Below, piece by piece: positions 24,909-34,084 of a stretch of DNA of 58,789 bases. The position numbers and the translations under genes were made by a program. Every line of letters starts with the position of its first letter. Position 1 is the stretch's first letter. The notes beneath the pieces are model-generated. The model was not told the DNA's origin, made no database searches, and saw only the letters and a program-made list of their open reading frames with translations. The DNA lies in the NCBI GenBank assembly GCA_009692615.1, contig SHYW01000016.1:1-58789 (forward strand), given 5' to 3'. The DNA comes from Deltaproteobacteria bacterium. Its GTDB lineage: Bacteria; Desulfobacterota; Binatia; UBA9968.

Positions 24909-25718
24909 ATGCAGCGGCGCAGCTTTGTCGGCATGATTGTCAGTCTGTTGCTTTGGCCATTCCGTAGTGTGGTCGAAGCGTTTTGTAATCCCTCGCTAGT
25001 GCATCTTTTTCACCAGGGGCGCCAGTTGGTGCAAGCGCGCGGCGGCAAGAGCCCAACATTGGGATCGTATTTTCTCCAATGGTACGGCCACTCGAGCTTT
25101 CTGATTCAATCGGGGAGCCAAACCAAGGTGGTGGCCGATCCTAACTTCAACGTCACCCCAGGCATCCAGGCTGACGCCATCACGATCAGCAACGATCACT
25201 TCACCCATAACAATACCGGTGCGGTGACCGGCAACCCGATCATCCTGCGCGGCATCACGTTCAAGCAAACCTGGCAGCCGGTGCGCACCAGCGTCAAAGA
25301 TATCACCATCGTCAATATTCCGAGCCAGCGCAGCGCCAGTTGGGGCGCCATCGCCAACTCGATTTTCATCTACGAGATGAGCAGCCTGTGCATCGCCCAT
25401 CTGGGCAACATCGGTCATCTCTTGACTGACGAGCAGGTGAAAGTTTTGCAACGGATCGACATCATGATGATCCCCATCGATGCCATGACCAATCTGGGCT
25501 TCGACGACATCATCAAAGTCGTCGGTCAAGTGAAGCCGCCCATCGTGATTCCGATGCACTACGACGTGGCGCGCCAAGCCGAGCTGTTTGCCGCCTTCGC
25601 CAAGGAACATTATCCGGTCAAGCGGATTTCACAGTCGCAACTGACATTGAATCGCTCCATGCTGCCGAAAGCTACCGAGATCTACGTGCTCGCTTACCCC
25701 CGTTCGCTGGGCGACTGA
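24909..25718 (+). CDS. Tat-exported metallo-beta-lactamase-fold protein with altered metal motif
   Basis: A 269-residue UlaG-like MBL-fold protein. The N-terminus QRRSFVGMIV with a following hydrophobic run is a twin-arginine signal. The fold is seen in LQWYGHSSFLIQSG (58-70), VVADPNFNVTPG, and a late IPMHYD. The HxHxDH metal motif is degraded to NDHFTH (95-100): the first His is Asn and the Asp is Thr. A further His remains in IAHLGNIGH and one in MHYD. It may bind one metal or none, so a hydrolytic role is uncertain. It is a single gene between DUF3501 and dksA. Confidence 0.8.
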   Translation: MQRRSFVGMIVSLLLWPFRSVVEAFCNPSLVHLFHQGRQLVQARGGKSPTLGSYFLQWYGHSSFLIQSGSQTKVVADPNFNVTPGIQADAITISNDHFTHNNTGAVTGNPIILRGITFKQTWQPVRTSVKDITIVNIPSQRSASWGAIANSIFIYEMSSLCIAHLGNIGHLLTDEQVKVLQRIDIMMIPIDAMTNLGFDDIIKVVGQVKPPIVIPMHYDVARQAELFAAFAKEHYPVKRISQSQLTLNRSMLPKATEIYVLAYPRSLGD

Positions 25719-25825
25719 AGCGGTCTTCGCTCGATCGTCGCCTTTTGTTCAGCGCGGCGCAAAAACGATTGATGTTTTGCGCCATTCACTTATAATGCTG
25801 AAGTGATCAGCGATGCAGGCGGCCT

Positions 25826-26191
25826 GTGAAAAAAAAAGACCTTGAAATTTTTCGTACTCTGCTCAATCAACGGATTGAAGAGCTGCGTTCGAAAGCCGGG
25901 AAGACAGTGGAAACGATGGATGACGACGCCAACTTTCCCGATCCCTCCGACCGCGCCACCATGGAATCGAACCGCAATTCTATGCTGCTGATCCGCGACC
26001 GCGAGCGTAAACTGATTTTCAAAATTCAAGAAACCATCCAGCGTCTCGACGCCGGCGATTTTGGCATCTGCGAGGAGTGCGGCGAAGAGATCGGTATCGA
26101 ACGGCTCAAGGCGCGGCCGGTCACGACGCTTTGCATCGACTGCAAATCGAACCAAGAAGTCACCGAACGCAAAGCTAGACGGCTGGTCTAG
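25826..26191 (+). CDS. dksA: DksA/TraR-family zinc-finger regulator
   Basis: A 121-residue DksA-type protein that would bind the RNA polymerase secondary channel and modulate rRNA and stress promoters, often with ppGpp. A coiled-coil region (about 5-80, with DDANFPDPSDRAT near the tip) is followed by the four-cysteine zinc finger C-x2-C-x17-C-x2-C starting at ICEECGEEIG. The start is GTG 25826. Short DksA-like paralogues exist, so the exact role is inferred. galU follows after 18 bases. Confidence 0.88.
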   Translation: MKKKDLEIFRTLLNQRIEELRSKAGKTVETMDDDANFPDPSDRATMESNRNSMLLIRDRERKLIFKIQETIQRLDAGDFGICEECGEEIGIERLKARPVTTLCIDCKSNQEVTERKARRLV

Positions 26192-26209
26192 CGCCATCGG
26201 AATCCAATC

Positions 26210-27151
<942 letters not shown>

Positions 27152-27292
27152 AATTTTCCCTCGCATCGCATTTAAATTTTCACGCTCGTTGTCAATCAAC
27201 CATTCCATCGGGAAGTTGGTCGATGCAGCTTCCACGCTGTTGGCAATTCCGCGCCAAAAATAATTCTCGATCGATATTAGTGAGCCGTGGGG

Positions 27293-27633
27293 TTACGCTA
27301 AATGCGCCGGCTCAGTTTGCCCCATGGGTGTGTGGATGTTTGCCGGCGTGAACAGGCGGGGGAGAAAGCTCAGCAAACGCGGCTGGGTGAACGCGAGCTT
27401 GAAGGCCAGCGCGGTCAATTCATCGCGATTGTGATGGCCCAGCAGCCGAACCGTGGATGCGTCGATGGCGTGCAGCAGTTGGTCGTAATCGCCGGGACGA
27501 AACCGACATGGCCGTCGAGCCAAGTTTGCTGTCGGTCGGGGCCGCGGTAGGCCATCGAACCGGTGAGTTTTTGCAGTAACGCGGGATCGACCGGCGCGCC
27601 GTCAAGATTAATAATACCGACTATGCCGCTCAT
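27293..27633 (-). pseudogene. Truncated lasso-cyclase-like asparagine synthetase remnant
   Basis: The first 45 codons from ATG 27633 (MSGIVGIINLDGAPV, then MAYRGPDRQQTWLDGHVGF) match the N-terminus of asparagine-synthetase-like lasso cyclases. They have Ser where true glutamine amidotransferases have the nucleophilic Cys2. After about 27499 the match stops. A different frame (GDYDQLLHAIDASTVRLLG onward) runs to 27293, apparently the 3' end of another gene that I cannot identify. A large internal deletion joining two genes explains this. The cyclase domain is gone, so no lasso peptide could be closed by this gene. Confidence 0.7.
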
Positions 27634-27665
27634 CGAAACGCGCCTTGGTAGACTGGCGGCGGCGA

Positions 27666-27950
27666 CTAACTGTCGTCGAACTTGATGAGCCCATACTCGG
27701 CGAGGCGGGTGACTAAATTTTCCAGATCGCTTTTGAGCAGGGCGGCGTCGGCGTCATAGAGCGCCGTCAGTTGGGCCAAGGCTTGGGCGATGGAAGCCGA
27801 CGTCGTGAGCGCTTTCCACATGTCGGTGCCGACATCGTCCAAGCCGAAATAGCGTCCGCCGTCGAGGTTGAGCAACACCGACTCGCCGGCGATCTCGTTG
27901 ATCAAGACATCGGCCGGCACCGAGACGCGCTTTGAGAGAAGCTCTTTCAT
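27666..27950 (-). CDS. PqqD-like RiPP recognition element (lasso B1)
   Basis: A 94-residue PqqD-family protein. Stand-alone PqqD-fold proteins (B1) bind the leader peptide of lasso and other RiPP precursors and present it to the protease. Features are the opening strands KRVSVPADVLINEIAGESV, LLNLDGGRYFGLDDVGTDMW, and the helical C-terminal part. Its ATG overlaps the stop of the B2 gene (TAATG), so translation is probably coupled. The order B2-B1-cyclase fits a lasso cluster, here with a broken third gene and no visible precursor. Confidence 0.85.
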   Translation of the reverse strand: MKELLSKRVSVPADVLINEIAGESVLLNLDGGRYFGLDDVGTDMWKALTTSASIAQALAQLTALYDADAALLKSDLENLVTRLAEYGLIKFDDS

Positions 27951-28414
27951 TAAGATTGCTCGGAACCCGCCGCGTGCCAGCCCTGCTCCGTCCAAACTAG
28001 TAGAGGCGTATAAAGATTTTCCTCAGCCGCGCCGAGAATAATTTCTCCCTGATGCTCGACCCAGGCGTGGGCTTTGAGAGTGCCGTCAATTTCTTTTGCC
28101 GTGCCGATTTTCAGTGTGACCGGATAGCCGGCTGATATCGCCAGTCGAAGCACAGATAGACTTTGCACCAGGCAAGTCGCGCCAGGCACGAAGCGCGCCG
28201 CCGACTGCGCGGCCCAGATAATTTGCCGAAGGGTCGGCGCGCCAGGGCCGGGCACGACGGAACCCTCACGCCAGCGCGACGCAAGCGCATCTCTTAAAAC
28301 TCTCAGCGGCAGCAGTGCCAACGCTGGGCGCATGACGGCCAGCAGGCAAGCGGTTTTGATCCATAAAGATCGCTCCGCCGGTGTGAGTCGGGAGAATTTT
28401 TTTAGTCGACCCAT
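27950..28414 (-). CDS. Lasso peptide biosynthesis B2 protein (transglutaminase-like protease)
   Basis: A 154-residue protein of the lasso B2 family, the cysteine protease that removes the leader peptide. The likely catalytic cysteine is in GATCLVQSLSVLRLA and the histidine in LKAHAWVEHQG, the family's hallmark pair. The N-terminal helical part (SLWIKTACLLAVMRPALALLPLR) is typical. I chose ATG 28414 (MGRLKKF); the frame is open to 28477 but the extension has no match. The gene looks intact, whereas its neighbours in the cluster are lost or broken. Confidence 0.85.
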   Translation of the reverse strand: MGRLKKFSRLTPAERSLWIKTACLLAVMRPALALLPLRVLRDALASRWREGSVVPGPGAPTLRQIIWAAQSAARFVPGATCLVQSLSVLRLAISAGYPVTLKIGTAKEIDGTLKAHAWVEHQGEIILGAAEENLYTPLLVWTEQGWHAAGSEQS

Positions 28415-28626
28415 ATCGTTGGTGATGCGCTGGCTAATAATCGTACAAAAGATAACACCCTGGGTAGTTGGGCACAATCAAGCGCGGCTTGCTGTCGCTG
28501 CCGGCTCCGGCAAGTCGAAAGATTTCTTACGACCATCGATTTCGGCATTGACATGGCCATTCGTTTTTCGCTATCAATCGGTCGCGGTGCTTGTTATGAA
28601 GAAGGGAGTTTCTTGCTGTTGATACC

Positions 28627-28941
28627 ATGAAGTTTCTGACGGATCCAGAATTTTCGGCGCGCTGGTTGGGTATTGTCGTTCTTGACTAGAGTTTGGCCGG
28701 TGACAATGCCTTGGTCATCGCCATGGCGGCCAGGACACTGCCAAAGCGCGAGCAATTTTACGGCCGGGTCGGCGGTACCATCGGCGCAGTGGCTCTGCGC
28801 TTTCTGTTTATCGCGTTCGTTTCTCAACTCTTGAGCCTTTCCATCGTCGAAGCGCTCGGCGGCCTAGTTCTGATCTGGATTGCGATCAAATTGCTGCGCC
28901 AAGCGGCGGTGCGGAAAATTTTCACAACCGTAAAATTTTAA
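28627..28941 (+). pseudogene. TerC/YjbE-family membrane protein, broken
   Basis: Reads MKFLTDPEFSARWLGIVVLD, then an in-frame TAG (28687-28689), then SLAGDNALVIAMAARTLP and further membrane segments to 28941. TerC-type proteins have about 200 residues or more and the signature (I/L)xSGDNAxVIA, here LAGDNALVIA. This gene therefore has a nonsense codon at residue 21 and lacks the C-terminal half (ends AVRKIFTTVKF). The ribosome site upstream is poor. YkvA begins immediately after the stop. Confidence 0.75.
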
Positions 28942-28942
28942 C

Positions 28943-29287
28943 GTGATCGTCCATCGATTAGAACGACAAATGGTATTCCGTCCGAAAGCAATAGCGCAAC
29001 AGCTTGGCTGGGGCAAATTTTTTCAGCTGCTGATGCACCTGCCGAGCTTCTATAAGTTATTTTCCGGCTTGGTCAAAGATGCGCGGGTCGGCGCCGGCGC
29101 TAAACTGCTGGTGGCGGGAATTCTCGCCTACGTGATTGTGCCCACCGATTTGTTGCCGGATTTTCTCATCGGCATCGGCCAGCTCGACGATCTGGCGGTG
29201 ATTATTGGCGGGCTGAAACTGTTTTTGCGTTTATGCCCGCCGGAGGTTGTCCGCGAGCACTTGGAGCTGCTGGCGCCGCGCGGTTAA
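28943..29287 (+). CDS. YkvA/DUF1232 family membrane protein
   Basis: A 114-residue protein with the DUF1232 signature in its second half: AKLLVAGILAYVIVPTDLLPDFL followed by GQLDDLAVIIGGLKLFL, giving two short membrane helices. The function is unknown. It starts GTG 28943, one base after the terC pseudogene stop, so the two were probably an operon. The stop overlaps the end of a convergent zinc-ribbon gene by 4 bases. Confidence 0.85.
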   Translation: MIVHRLERQMVFRPKAIAQQLGWGKFFQLLMHLPSFYKLFSGLVKDARVGAGAKLLVAGILAYVIVPTDLLPDFLIGIGQLDDLAVIIGGLKLFLRLCPPEVVREHLELLAPRG

Positions 29288-29496
29288 AGTTTGGCCGCGG
29301 CTTTTTCTTCTTTGATATTGTCGTGGATCATGCGCGGTACGCCGCCGCAGCTAAAGCAGCGTGGCGGTTCGTGTTTGGTGATGCCGCCTTCGGGATAGCG
29401 CATAAAACGTTTGTAAAAAGGTTTTTCGGTGCCGACAAAGTCGTCGTAGTAAAACGCCAGCTTGCCGCACTCACTGCATTGAAGATACTTCGCCAT
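29284..29496 (-). CDS. Small zinc-ribbon protein
   Basis: A 70-residue protein with two CxxC knuckles, CSEC at 7-10 and CFSC at 47-50, separated by an aromatic region (FYYDDFVGTEKPFYKRFMRYP), and a lysine-rich tail. This is a probable four-cysteine zinc site. No family name is certain. It is convergent with ykvA and alone on its strand. Confidence 0.65.
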   Translation of the reverse strand: MAKYLQCSECGKLAFYYDDFVGTEKPFYKRFMRYPEGGITKHEPPRCFSCGGVPRMIHDNIKEEKAAAKL

Positions 29497-29676
29497 GATT
29501 TTCCTCTTCGGGTTGATGACTTCAACCTGGGTCGCAGAATACGCACGAACTCCGGCAAGGTCAACAACGTTGTCTGCCGGCGGGGTTGAGAATTCCGCGA
29601 ATTTGTTGCATGGCTTAGGGGTCAGAGACGGGATTCGATCCGATTACAATTTAACAAAGCTCAGGAGGCTAAGGAT

Positions 29677-30276
29677 ATGGCGATCAAATTATTCAATTCG
29701 CAAACTTCGATGTTCTGCGAAAAAGTCCGCGTGGTTTTCGCGATGAAAAACGTGCCCTACGAAGTCGTCGACGTGCGCAAGGACGAACGCAAGTCGCTGC
29801 TAGAATATACCAACCAACGCAAAGTGCCGACGCTCAACTACAACGGCGAATGCGTCATCGACTCGACTGTGATCTCGGCTCGGTTGGAAAAAGACTACCC
29901 GCAAAATAGCATCTATCCCGACGGCACGGTGAACAAAGGCTTGTGTTTGGCGTTGGAAGATTGGTCGGACGAAGTTTTGGTCCATGCCAATCACTCCATG
30001 CGCCGGGCCGATACCCCGGAGTTGAAGCAGAAGGCTGAGGCCGAATGGGATGCCCACTTCAACACCCTGGACCAGGTGTATTCGGGCAAGAAATTTGTCT
30101 TCGAGCGCATGTCCATCGCCGACATCTCGATCTTCACCCAACTGCACTACCTAGTGGCGGCGGTGAAGTCGGAAATCCCGGCGAAATACAAAAATGTCAA
30201 CGGCTTCATGGAAAACATGGGCCAGACGCTCAAGCTCAAATCCCTCGCCGACAGTTTCGATGCGCCGTCGCTCTAG
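29677..30276 (+). CDS. Glutathione S-transferase family protein
   Basis: A 199-residue protein with a thioredoxin-like N-terminal domain (KLFNSQTSMFCEKVRVVFA, KVPTLNYNGECVIDSTVI) and a helical C-terminal domain (FERMSIADISIFTQLHYL). The CEKVR segment and overall pattern resemble SspA/GST-like proteins. The catalytic residue is probably S9 or C13, but the substrate is unknown. An AGGAGG-like site is upstream. A free lipoyl domain gene follows after 9 bases on the same strand. Confidence 0.85.
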   Translation: MAIKLFNSQTSMFCEKVRVVFAMKNVPYEVVDVRKDERKSLLEYTNQRKVPTLNYNGECVIDSTVISARLEKDYPQNSIYPDGTVNKGLCLALEDWSDEVLVHANHSMRRADTPELKQKAEAEWDAHFNTLDQVYSGKKFVFERMSIADISIFTQLHYLVAAVKSEIPAKYKNVNGFMENMGQTLKLKSLADSFDAPSL

Positions 30277-30285
30277 GCCAGATTC

Positions 30286-30528
30286 ATGGGCAAAGACGTG
30301 ATCATTCCGCGCTTGGGATCGAGCGACGAGAGCGACGAGGTGCGCATCCTGCGCTGGATCAAGGCGCCGGGCGAGAACGTGAAAAAGGGTGACGCGCTGC
30401 TCGAAGTCGAGACCGATAAAGTCAACGTCGAGGTCGAAGCGCTGGACGACGGCACCCTCAATCAAGTGAGCGCCAAGGAAGGTGACTTTGTCAAATTCGG
30501 CGCGGTGGTCGCGGTGATAGAAAAGTAG
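30286..30528 (+). CDS. Stand-alone biotin/lipoyl attachment domain
   Basis: An 80-residue protein consisting only of a lipoyl domain: VIIPRLGSSDESDEV, a shift to IKAPGENVKKGDALLEVETDK, and the modifiable lysine K45 in ETDKVNVEV. In 2-oxoacid dehydrogenases this domain is the N-terminus of the E2 subunit. Here there is no catalytic domain; the gene ends at VAVIEK. It follows a GST-like gene by 9 bases. A carrier role is possible but the enzyme partner is not visible. Confidence 0.85.
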   Translation: MGKDVIIPRLGSSDESDEVRILRWIKAPGENVKKGDALLEVETDKVNVEVEALDDGTLNQVSAKEGDFVKFGAVVAVIEK

Positions 30529-30588
30529 CCGGCCAGTGCCGGGGATTTTCTCCGAGCGAAGCGTTTGTCATCTCACCTATGATAATTT

Positions 30589-30623
30589 CCCGCCCGCTAG
30601 CGCCTGATACGCCGGCGGGCGGG
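30589..30623. repeat. GC-rich hairpin before the glycan locus
   Basis: CCCGCCCGC(TA)GCG and CGC(CG)GCGGGCGGG form a strong stem over a 7-base loop. It lies in the 124-base gap between the lipoyl-domain gene and the membrane glycosyltransferase. No T-run follows on either strand, so it is not a classical terminator, although it may act as a transcript boundary. Confidence 0.45.
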
Positions 30624-30652
30624 TTCCCGGCCGACGAAAACCGCCAAAGCTG

Positions 30653-32434
30653 ATGGAACAGCGCTACACCCGGTTGCTCGGGCAAACCTGCGGTCTCGGG
30701 GTTTTTCTCGGCGCCGTGGCGACGGTTTATTTTCTCTTCGGTCTCGCCGGCTATGTTGGCGCACCGTTATTAGATTTCACCGTCGCCGCCGCTCTTGGCG
30801 CTGGGTTGATTTTTTTCCTGTACCATTTCGCCGGTGCGGCGCGGGGCTCGGGCTGGCTCGGTTGGTCGATTTGGTCGTTGCTACTAATCATCCTTTTAGT
30901 CGAAGCCGTGCTCGGTTTGTTGCCGCCGATCAGCCGCGATGAATTGACCCATCATTTAGCCATACCTAAACTCTACGCTAAGGCCGGCCGCGTCATCGAA
31001 GTGCCGATGGCGCACTACTCTTACTACCCGATGTTGGTCGACATGTTGTTCACGCCTTGGGTTCATTGGGGTTTGGATTTCGTGCCCAAGTGGATTCACT
31101 CGCTGTTCGGCGCGCTCACCGGACTGTTGCTTTACGCTTATCTGGCGCGGCGCATGAGCGCGCTCTACGGTTTGCTCGGCTGGTTTTTTTTTCAATCGAC
31201 GCCGGTGATTCTGCGCCTCAGCCACTGGGGTTATATCGATCTTGGCGTTACGTTTTACGCCACCGCGTCCTTGCTGTGCTTGCTCTATTGGTGCGAGTCG
31301 CGCCAGTCCCTCGGCTGGTTGGCATTGTCTGCGCTGTCGCTCGGTTTTGCTTTAGCGACGAAACCCAACGGTTTGGTGATCGCGCTAGTGATTACCGTGC
31401 TGTTTTTTCTCGCCCTCGCTAAGCTGCCACGCAAAAACATCCCGGCGCTCTGCCGTGAAACGGTTTGTTTCGGCGCACTCACGCTGTCGCCGTTTTTGCC
31501 CTGGCTGATGAAAAACTGGTGGCAAACCGGCAATCCGCTCTTCCCATTTTTCGCCGGTCTGTTCGCGACCACCGCCGCAGGCGGCCAAGCAGGGGCGGGT
31601 TTCGCCGGCATCGGTATTTTCGAAAAACGTCAGTTGCTGTTCGGCGAAAACGTTTGGCAGATCGTCGCCCTGCCGCTGCGCTTGTTTATCTCCGGCCAGG
31701 ACGACAACCCGCAATATTTCGACGGCGTGCTGACGCCAATCCTGATTCTCTTTCTGCCTTGGGCGTTTCAGGGTAAGTGGCTCGACGATAAACGGCGGCT
31801 GGCGAGTTTCTCGCTGTTATTATTGCTCTACGGAATTTTTCTCGTCGACATGCGAATTCGCTACATCCTCGCCATCGTGCCGCTGTTGGCGATTCTCACG
31901 ACCTTCGCTGTCTTCAATATTTATTTGCGCATCAAACGGCCGGCGATTTTGTTTGCCGGCTTGCTCGGCTTCGCCGTGTGGCATGGCACTTACTTGTGGA
32001 GATACGTCGGCGCGGCGCAGCCGTTCGGCTATCTCTCAGGCGCCGTGAGCCGGAGCGAATATCTCACCCGTATGCTTCCCGACTACGCCGTCTTCGATTA
32101 CATCAACCGCGAAACCGCGGCGACGGCGAAGATTTATCTTCTCTTTGTCGGACGGAGAGCGTATTATTGCCAGCGAGATTATTTCCATGACGGCGGCGAC
32201 TTGCCGGAGTTTTTACTGGAGGCGATTCGCGCCGCCAAAACCCTCGAGCAAATCGCCCAGTCGCTGAAGCAAAAAAAAATTACTCATCTAATGGCGCGTG
32301 CGGACTTGCTGGCGGAGTTTCTCTCGAACAATCTGACGCCCGATCAAGCGCGGCTGTGGAATGAATTCGCTAATCGCGGCTTGGCGCTGAGCTTTGACGC
32401 CCGTGGCTACGCGGTCTATCGATTGAATGGCTAA
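30653..32434 (+). CDS. Polytopic membrane glycosyltransferase (PMT/ArnT-like)
   Basis: A 593-residue protein with about ten to twelve hydrophobic segments from residue 10 to 445 and a C-terminal soluble domain (about 450-593). The first periplasmic loop carries an RDELTHHLAIPKLY motif, the acidic-catalytic-loop arrangement of GT39/ArnT-like enzymes that use polyprenyl-linked sugars. Substrate is unknown. Its stop overlaps the start of the GT2 pseudogene (ATGGCTAA), so they form one unit. Such enzymes often decorate lipids or proteins with a sugar made by the neighbouring GT2. Confidence 0.75.
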   Translation: MEQRYTRLLGQTCGLGVFLGAVATVYFLFGLAGYVGAPLLDFTVAAALGAGLIFFLYHFAGAARGSGWLGWSIWSLLLIILLVEAVLGLLPPISRDELTHHLAIPKLYAKAGRVIEVPMAHYSYYPMLVDMLFTPWVHWGLDFVPKWIHSLFGALTGLLLYAYLARRMSALYGLLGWFFFQSTPVILRLSHWGYIDLGVTFYATASLLCLLYWCESRQSLGWLALSALSLGFALATKPNGLVIALVITVLFFLALAKLPRKNIPALCRETVCFGALTLSPFLPWLMKNWWQTGNPLFPFFAGLFATTAAGGQAGAGFAGIGIFEKRQLLFGENVWQIVALPLRLFISGQDDNPQYFDGVLTPILILFLPWAFQGKWLDDKRRLASFSLLLLLYGIFLVDMRIRYILAIVPLLAILTTFAVFNIYLRIKRPAILFAGLLGFAVWHGTYLWRYVGAAQPFGYLSGAVSRSEYLTRMLPDYAVFDYINRETAATAKIYLLFVGRRAYYCQRDYFHDGGDLPEFLLEAIRAAKTLEQIAQSLKQKKITHLMARADLLAEFLSNNLTPDQARLWNEFANRGLALSFDARGYAVYRLNG

Positions 32435-33313
32435 CCCACCCGATATTTCTATCGTCATTCCGGCCTTCAACGAAGCCAAGTGCTTGGCCGGGGTGTTGGA
32501 ATAAATTTTCGCCCTGAAACTGTCCCAGGCCGAGATCATCGTCGTCGACGACGGCTCCACTGACGGCACGGCCGAAGTGGCGATGAAGGCCGGCGCCAAC
32601 GTGGTGCGTCATCCTTACAATATCGGCAACGGCGCGGCGGTGAAGAGCGGCATGCGTGCGGCGCAGGGAAGATTAATTGTCTTGATGGACGGCGACGGCC
32701 AACATCCGCCCGAAGATATTCCCAAGTTGCTCGCCGAAGCGGCCAACTATCACATGGTGGTGGGCGCCCGCGCCAAGGGCTCGAAGCTGCGCTTTCACCG
32801 CTACGTCGCCAACTTGGTTTACAATCTGTTGGCATCCTACGTGACGCGCTTCAACGTGCGCGATCTGACTTCCGGCTTTCGCGTGCTGTCGCGGCGCGAG
32901 GCGTTGCGTTTCATCGATCTGCTGCCGAACACGTTTTCTTATCCGACGACGCTGACTTTGGCTTTCCTGCGCTCCGGCTTGACGGTCAAGTATGTGCCGA
33001 TCCAGACGCTCTACCGGTCGGGCCAGAGTAAGATCAGCTTGATCACCGACGGCGTTCGCTTCTTTTTGATCATTACCAAGATCGCCACGTTGTTTTCGCC
33101 GCTGCGGGTGTTTCTGCCGGTGAGCCTGTTTTTTTCCTCGCCGGGATGGGAAACTATGCCTACACTTTTTTCACTCAGGGGCGTTTCACTAATATGTCGG
33201 TTTTCGCGCTGACGACTTCGGTGATCATTTTCATGCTCGGCTTGATCTCCGAGCAAATCGCGCTCTTGCGCATGGAACGGCAGCAAGCCGGAAGGCGGCA
33301 TGACGATGGGTAA
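32427..33313 (+). pseudogene. GT2 polyprenyl-phosphate sugar transferase, broken
   Basis: From ATG 32427 the frame reads SIVIPAFNEAKCL, then TAA at 32502-32504, then continues in frame with AEIIVVDDGSTDGT, VLMDGDGQHPPED and TSGFRVLSRREAL, all typical of DPM1-like GT2 enzymes. At a T7 run (33129-33135) the frame shifts: adding one base restores FFFLAGMGNYAYTFFT and a second membrane helix ending 33313. Two lesions in one gene suggest a pseudogene; homopolymer miscounting could explain the second but not the first. An intact GT2 would make the lipid-linked sugar for the upstream membrane transferase. Confidence 0.75.
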
Positions 33314-33358
33314 ATTTTACCTGCGTGAAGGGCGCCATTTGCTGACTCTCCCTAGTTT

Positions 33359-34084
33359 ATGAATCCACAACCCAAGACTCAAGAAAAGCCGGATGCGACG
33401 GCGGTACGCGATTTTTACGATCGGGTTTATTACGCCAATGCCACCGTGGCTGCTAACCTCCCTGCGCATTACCGCCGGCTCGCCAGGAAATTTCAACCTT
33501 GGAAGGGACGGCGGTTGCTCGACGTTGCCTGCGGTATTGGTGACTGGCTCACGGCGGCGGCGGCGCTCGGCGCTATTCCCACGGGAGTGGATATCTCGCA
33601 GAGGGCTTTGGCTCTTTGCCAGCAACGGTTGCCCGACGCCGATCTTCATTGTGGTCCGGCCGAGCAGTTGCCGTTTGCCGACCGGCAGTTCGACGTCATT
33701 TCAAGCTTGGGCGCGTTGGAACATTTTTTAGATCCGCAAGCGGCACTGCGCGAGATGGTGCGGGTGGCGAAACCCGGCGCGATATTCATTCTGCTAGTGC
33801 CGAATTCTGGATTTTTGCCGCTGCGCTTCGGACTGCATTCCGGAACACAGCAAGCCGATGTTCGCGAAGAGGTACGGTCACTGTCGGCGTGGCGCCAACT
33901 TTTCGAAGGCGCGGGCCTGAGAGTGAGCTACCGTTGGCGCGATCTCCATGTTGTCTCGCCGTCATGGATTTTTCGCGGCCCATGGTATGCTTGGCCGGTG
34001 CGTACCGCGCAAGCGTTTATGTTACCTTTCTGGCCGCTGGAATGGCAGTATCAGGTATATCATCTGTGCACGATCAAGAGTTGA
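33359..34084 (+). CDS. Class I SAM-dependent methyltransferase
   Basis: A 241-residue methyltransferase of the UbiE/Methyltransf_11 type. The SAM loop is LLDVACGIGDW, followed by the acidic GVDISQRAL, PAEQLPFADRQFDVISS, and LREMVRVAKPGAIFILLVP. The C-terminal half is hydrophobic and not conserved. Within a glycan locus it may methylate a sugar or a lipid carrier; this is inference. Its stop overlaps the start of the next gene. Confidence 0.85.
   Translation: MNPQPKTQEKPDATAVRDFYDRVYYANATVAANLPAHYRRLARKFQPWKGRRLLDVACGIGDWLTAAAALGAIPTGVDISQRALALCQQRLPDADLHCGPAEQLPFADRQFDVISSLGALEHFLDPQAALREMVRVAKPGAIFILLVPNSGFLPLRFGLHSGTQQADVREEVRSLSAWRQLFEGAGLRVSYRWRDLHVVSPSWIFRGPWYAWPVRTAQAFMLPFWPLEWQYQVYHLCTIKS

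Noticed and set aside
24996-25610. 204-codon minus-strand frame opposite the MBL-fold gene
   Set aside because: Antisense shadow with no ribosome site or family features.
28439-28550. Possible lasso precursor upstream of B2 (a minus-strand frame ending LIVPNYPGCYLLYDY)
   Set aside because: It has no ATG start and no ribosome site, and no leader with the conserved Thr near the core. The frame is short and could be chance.
33129-33135. Programmed frameshifting at the T7 run of the GT2 gene
   Set aside because: The gene also has an upstream TAA, so full-length product would need two recoding events; pseudogene or sequencing error is simpler.
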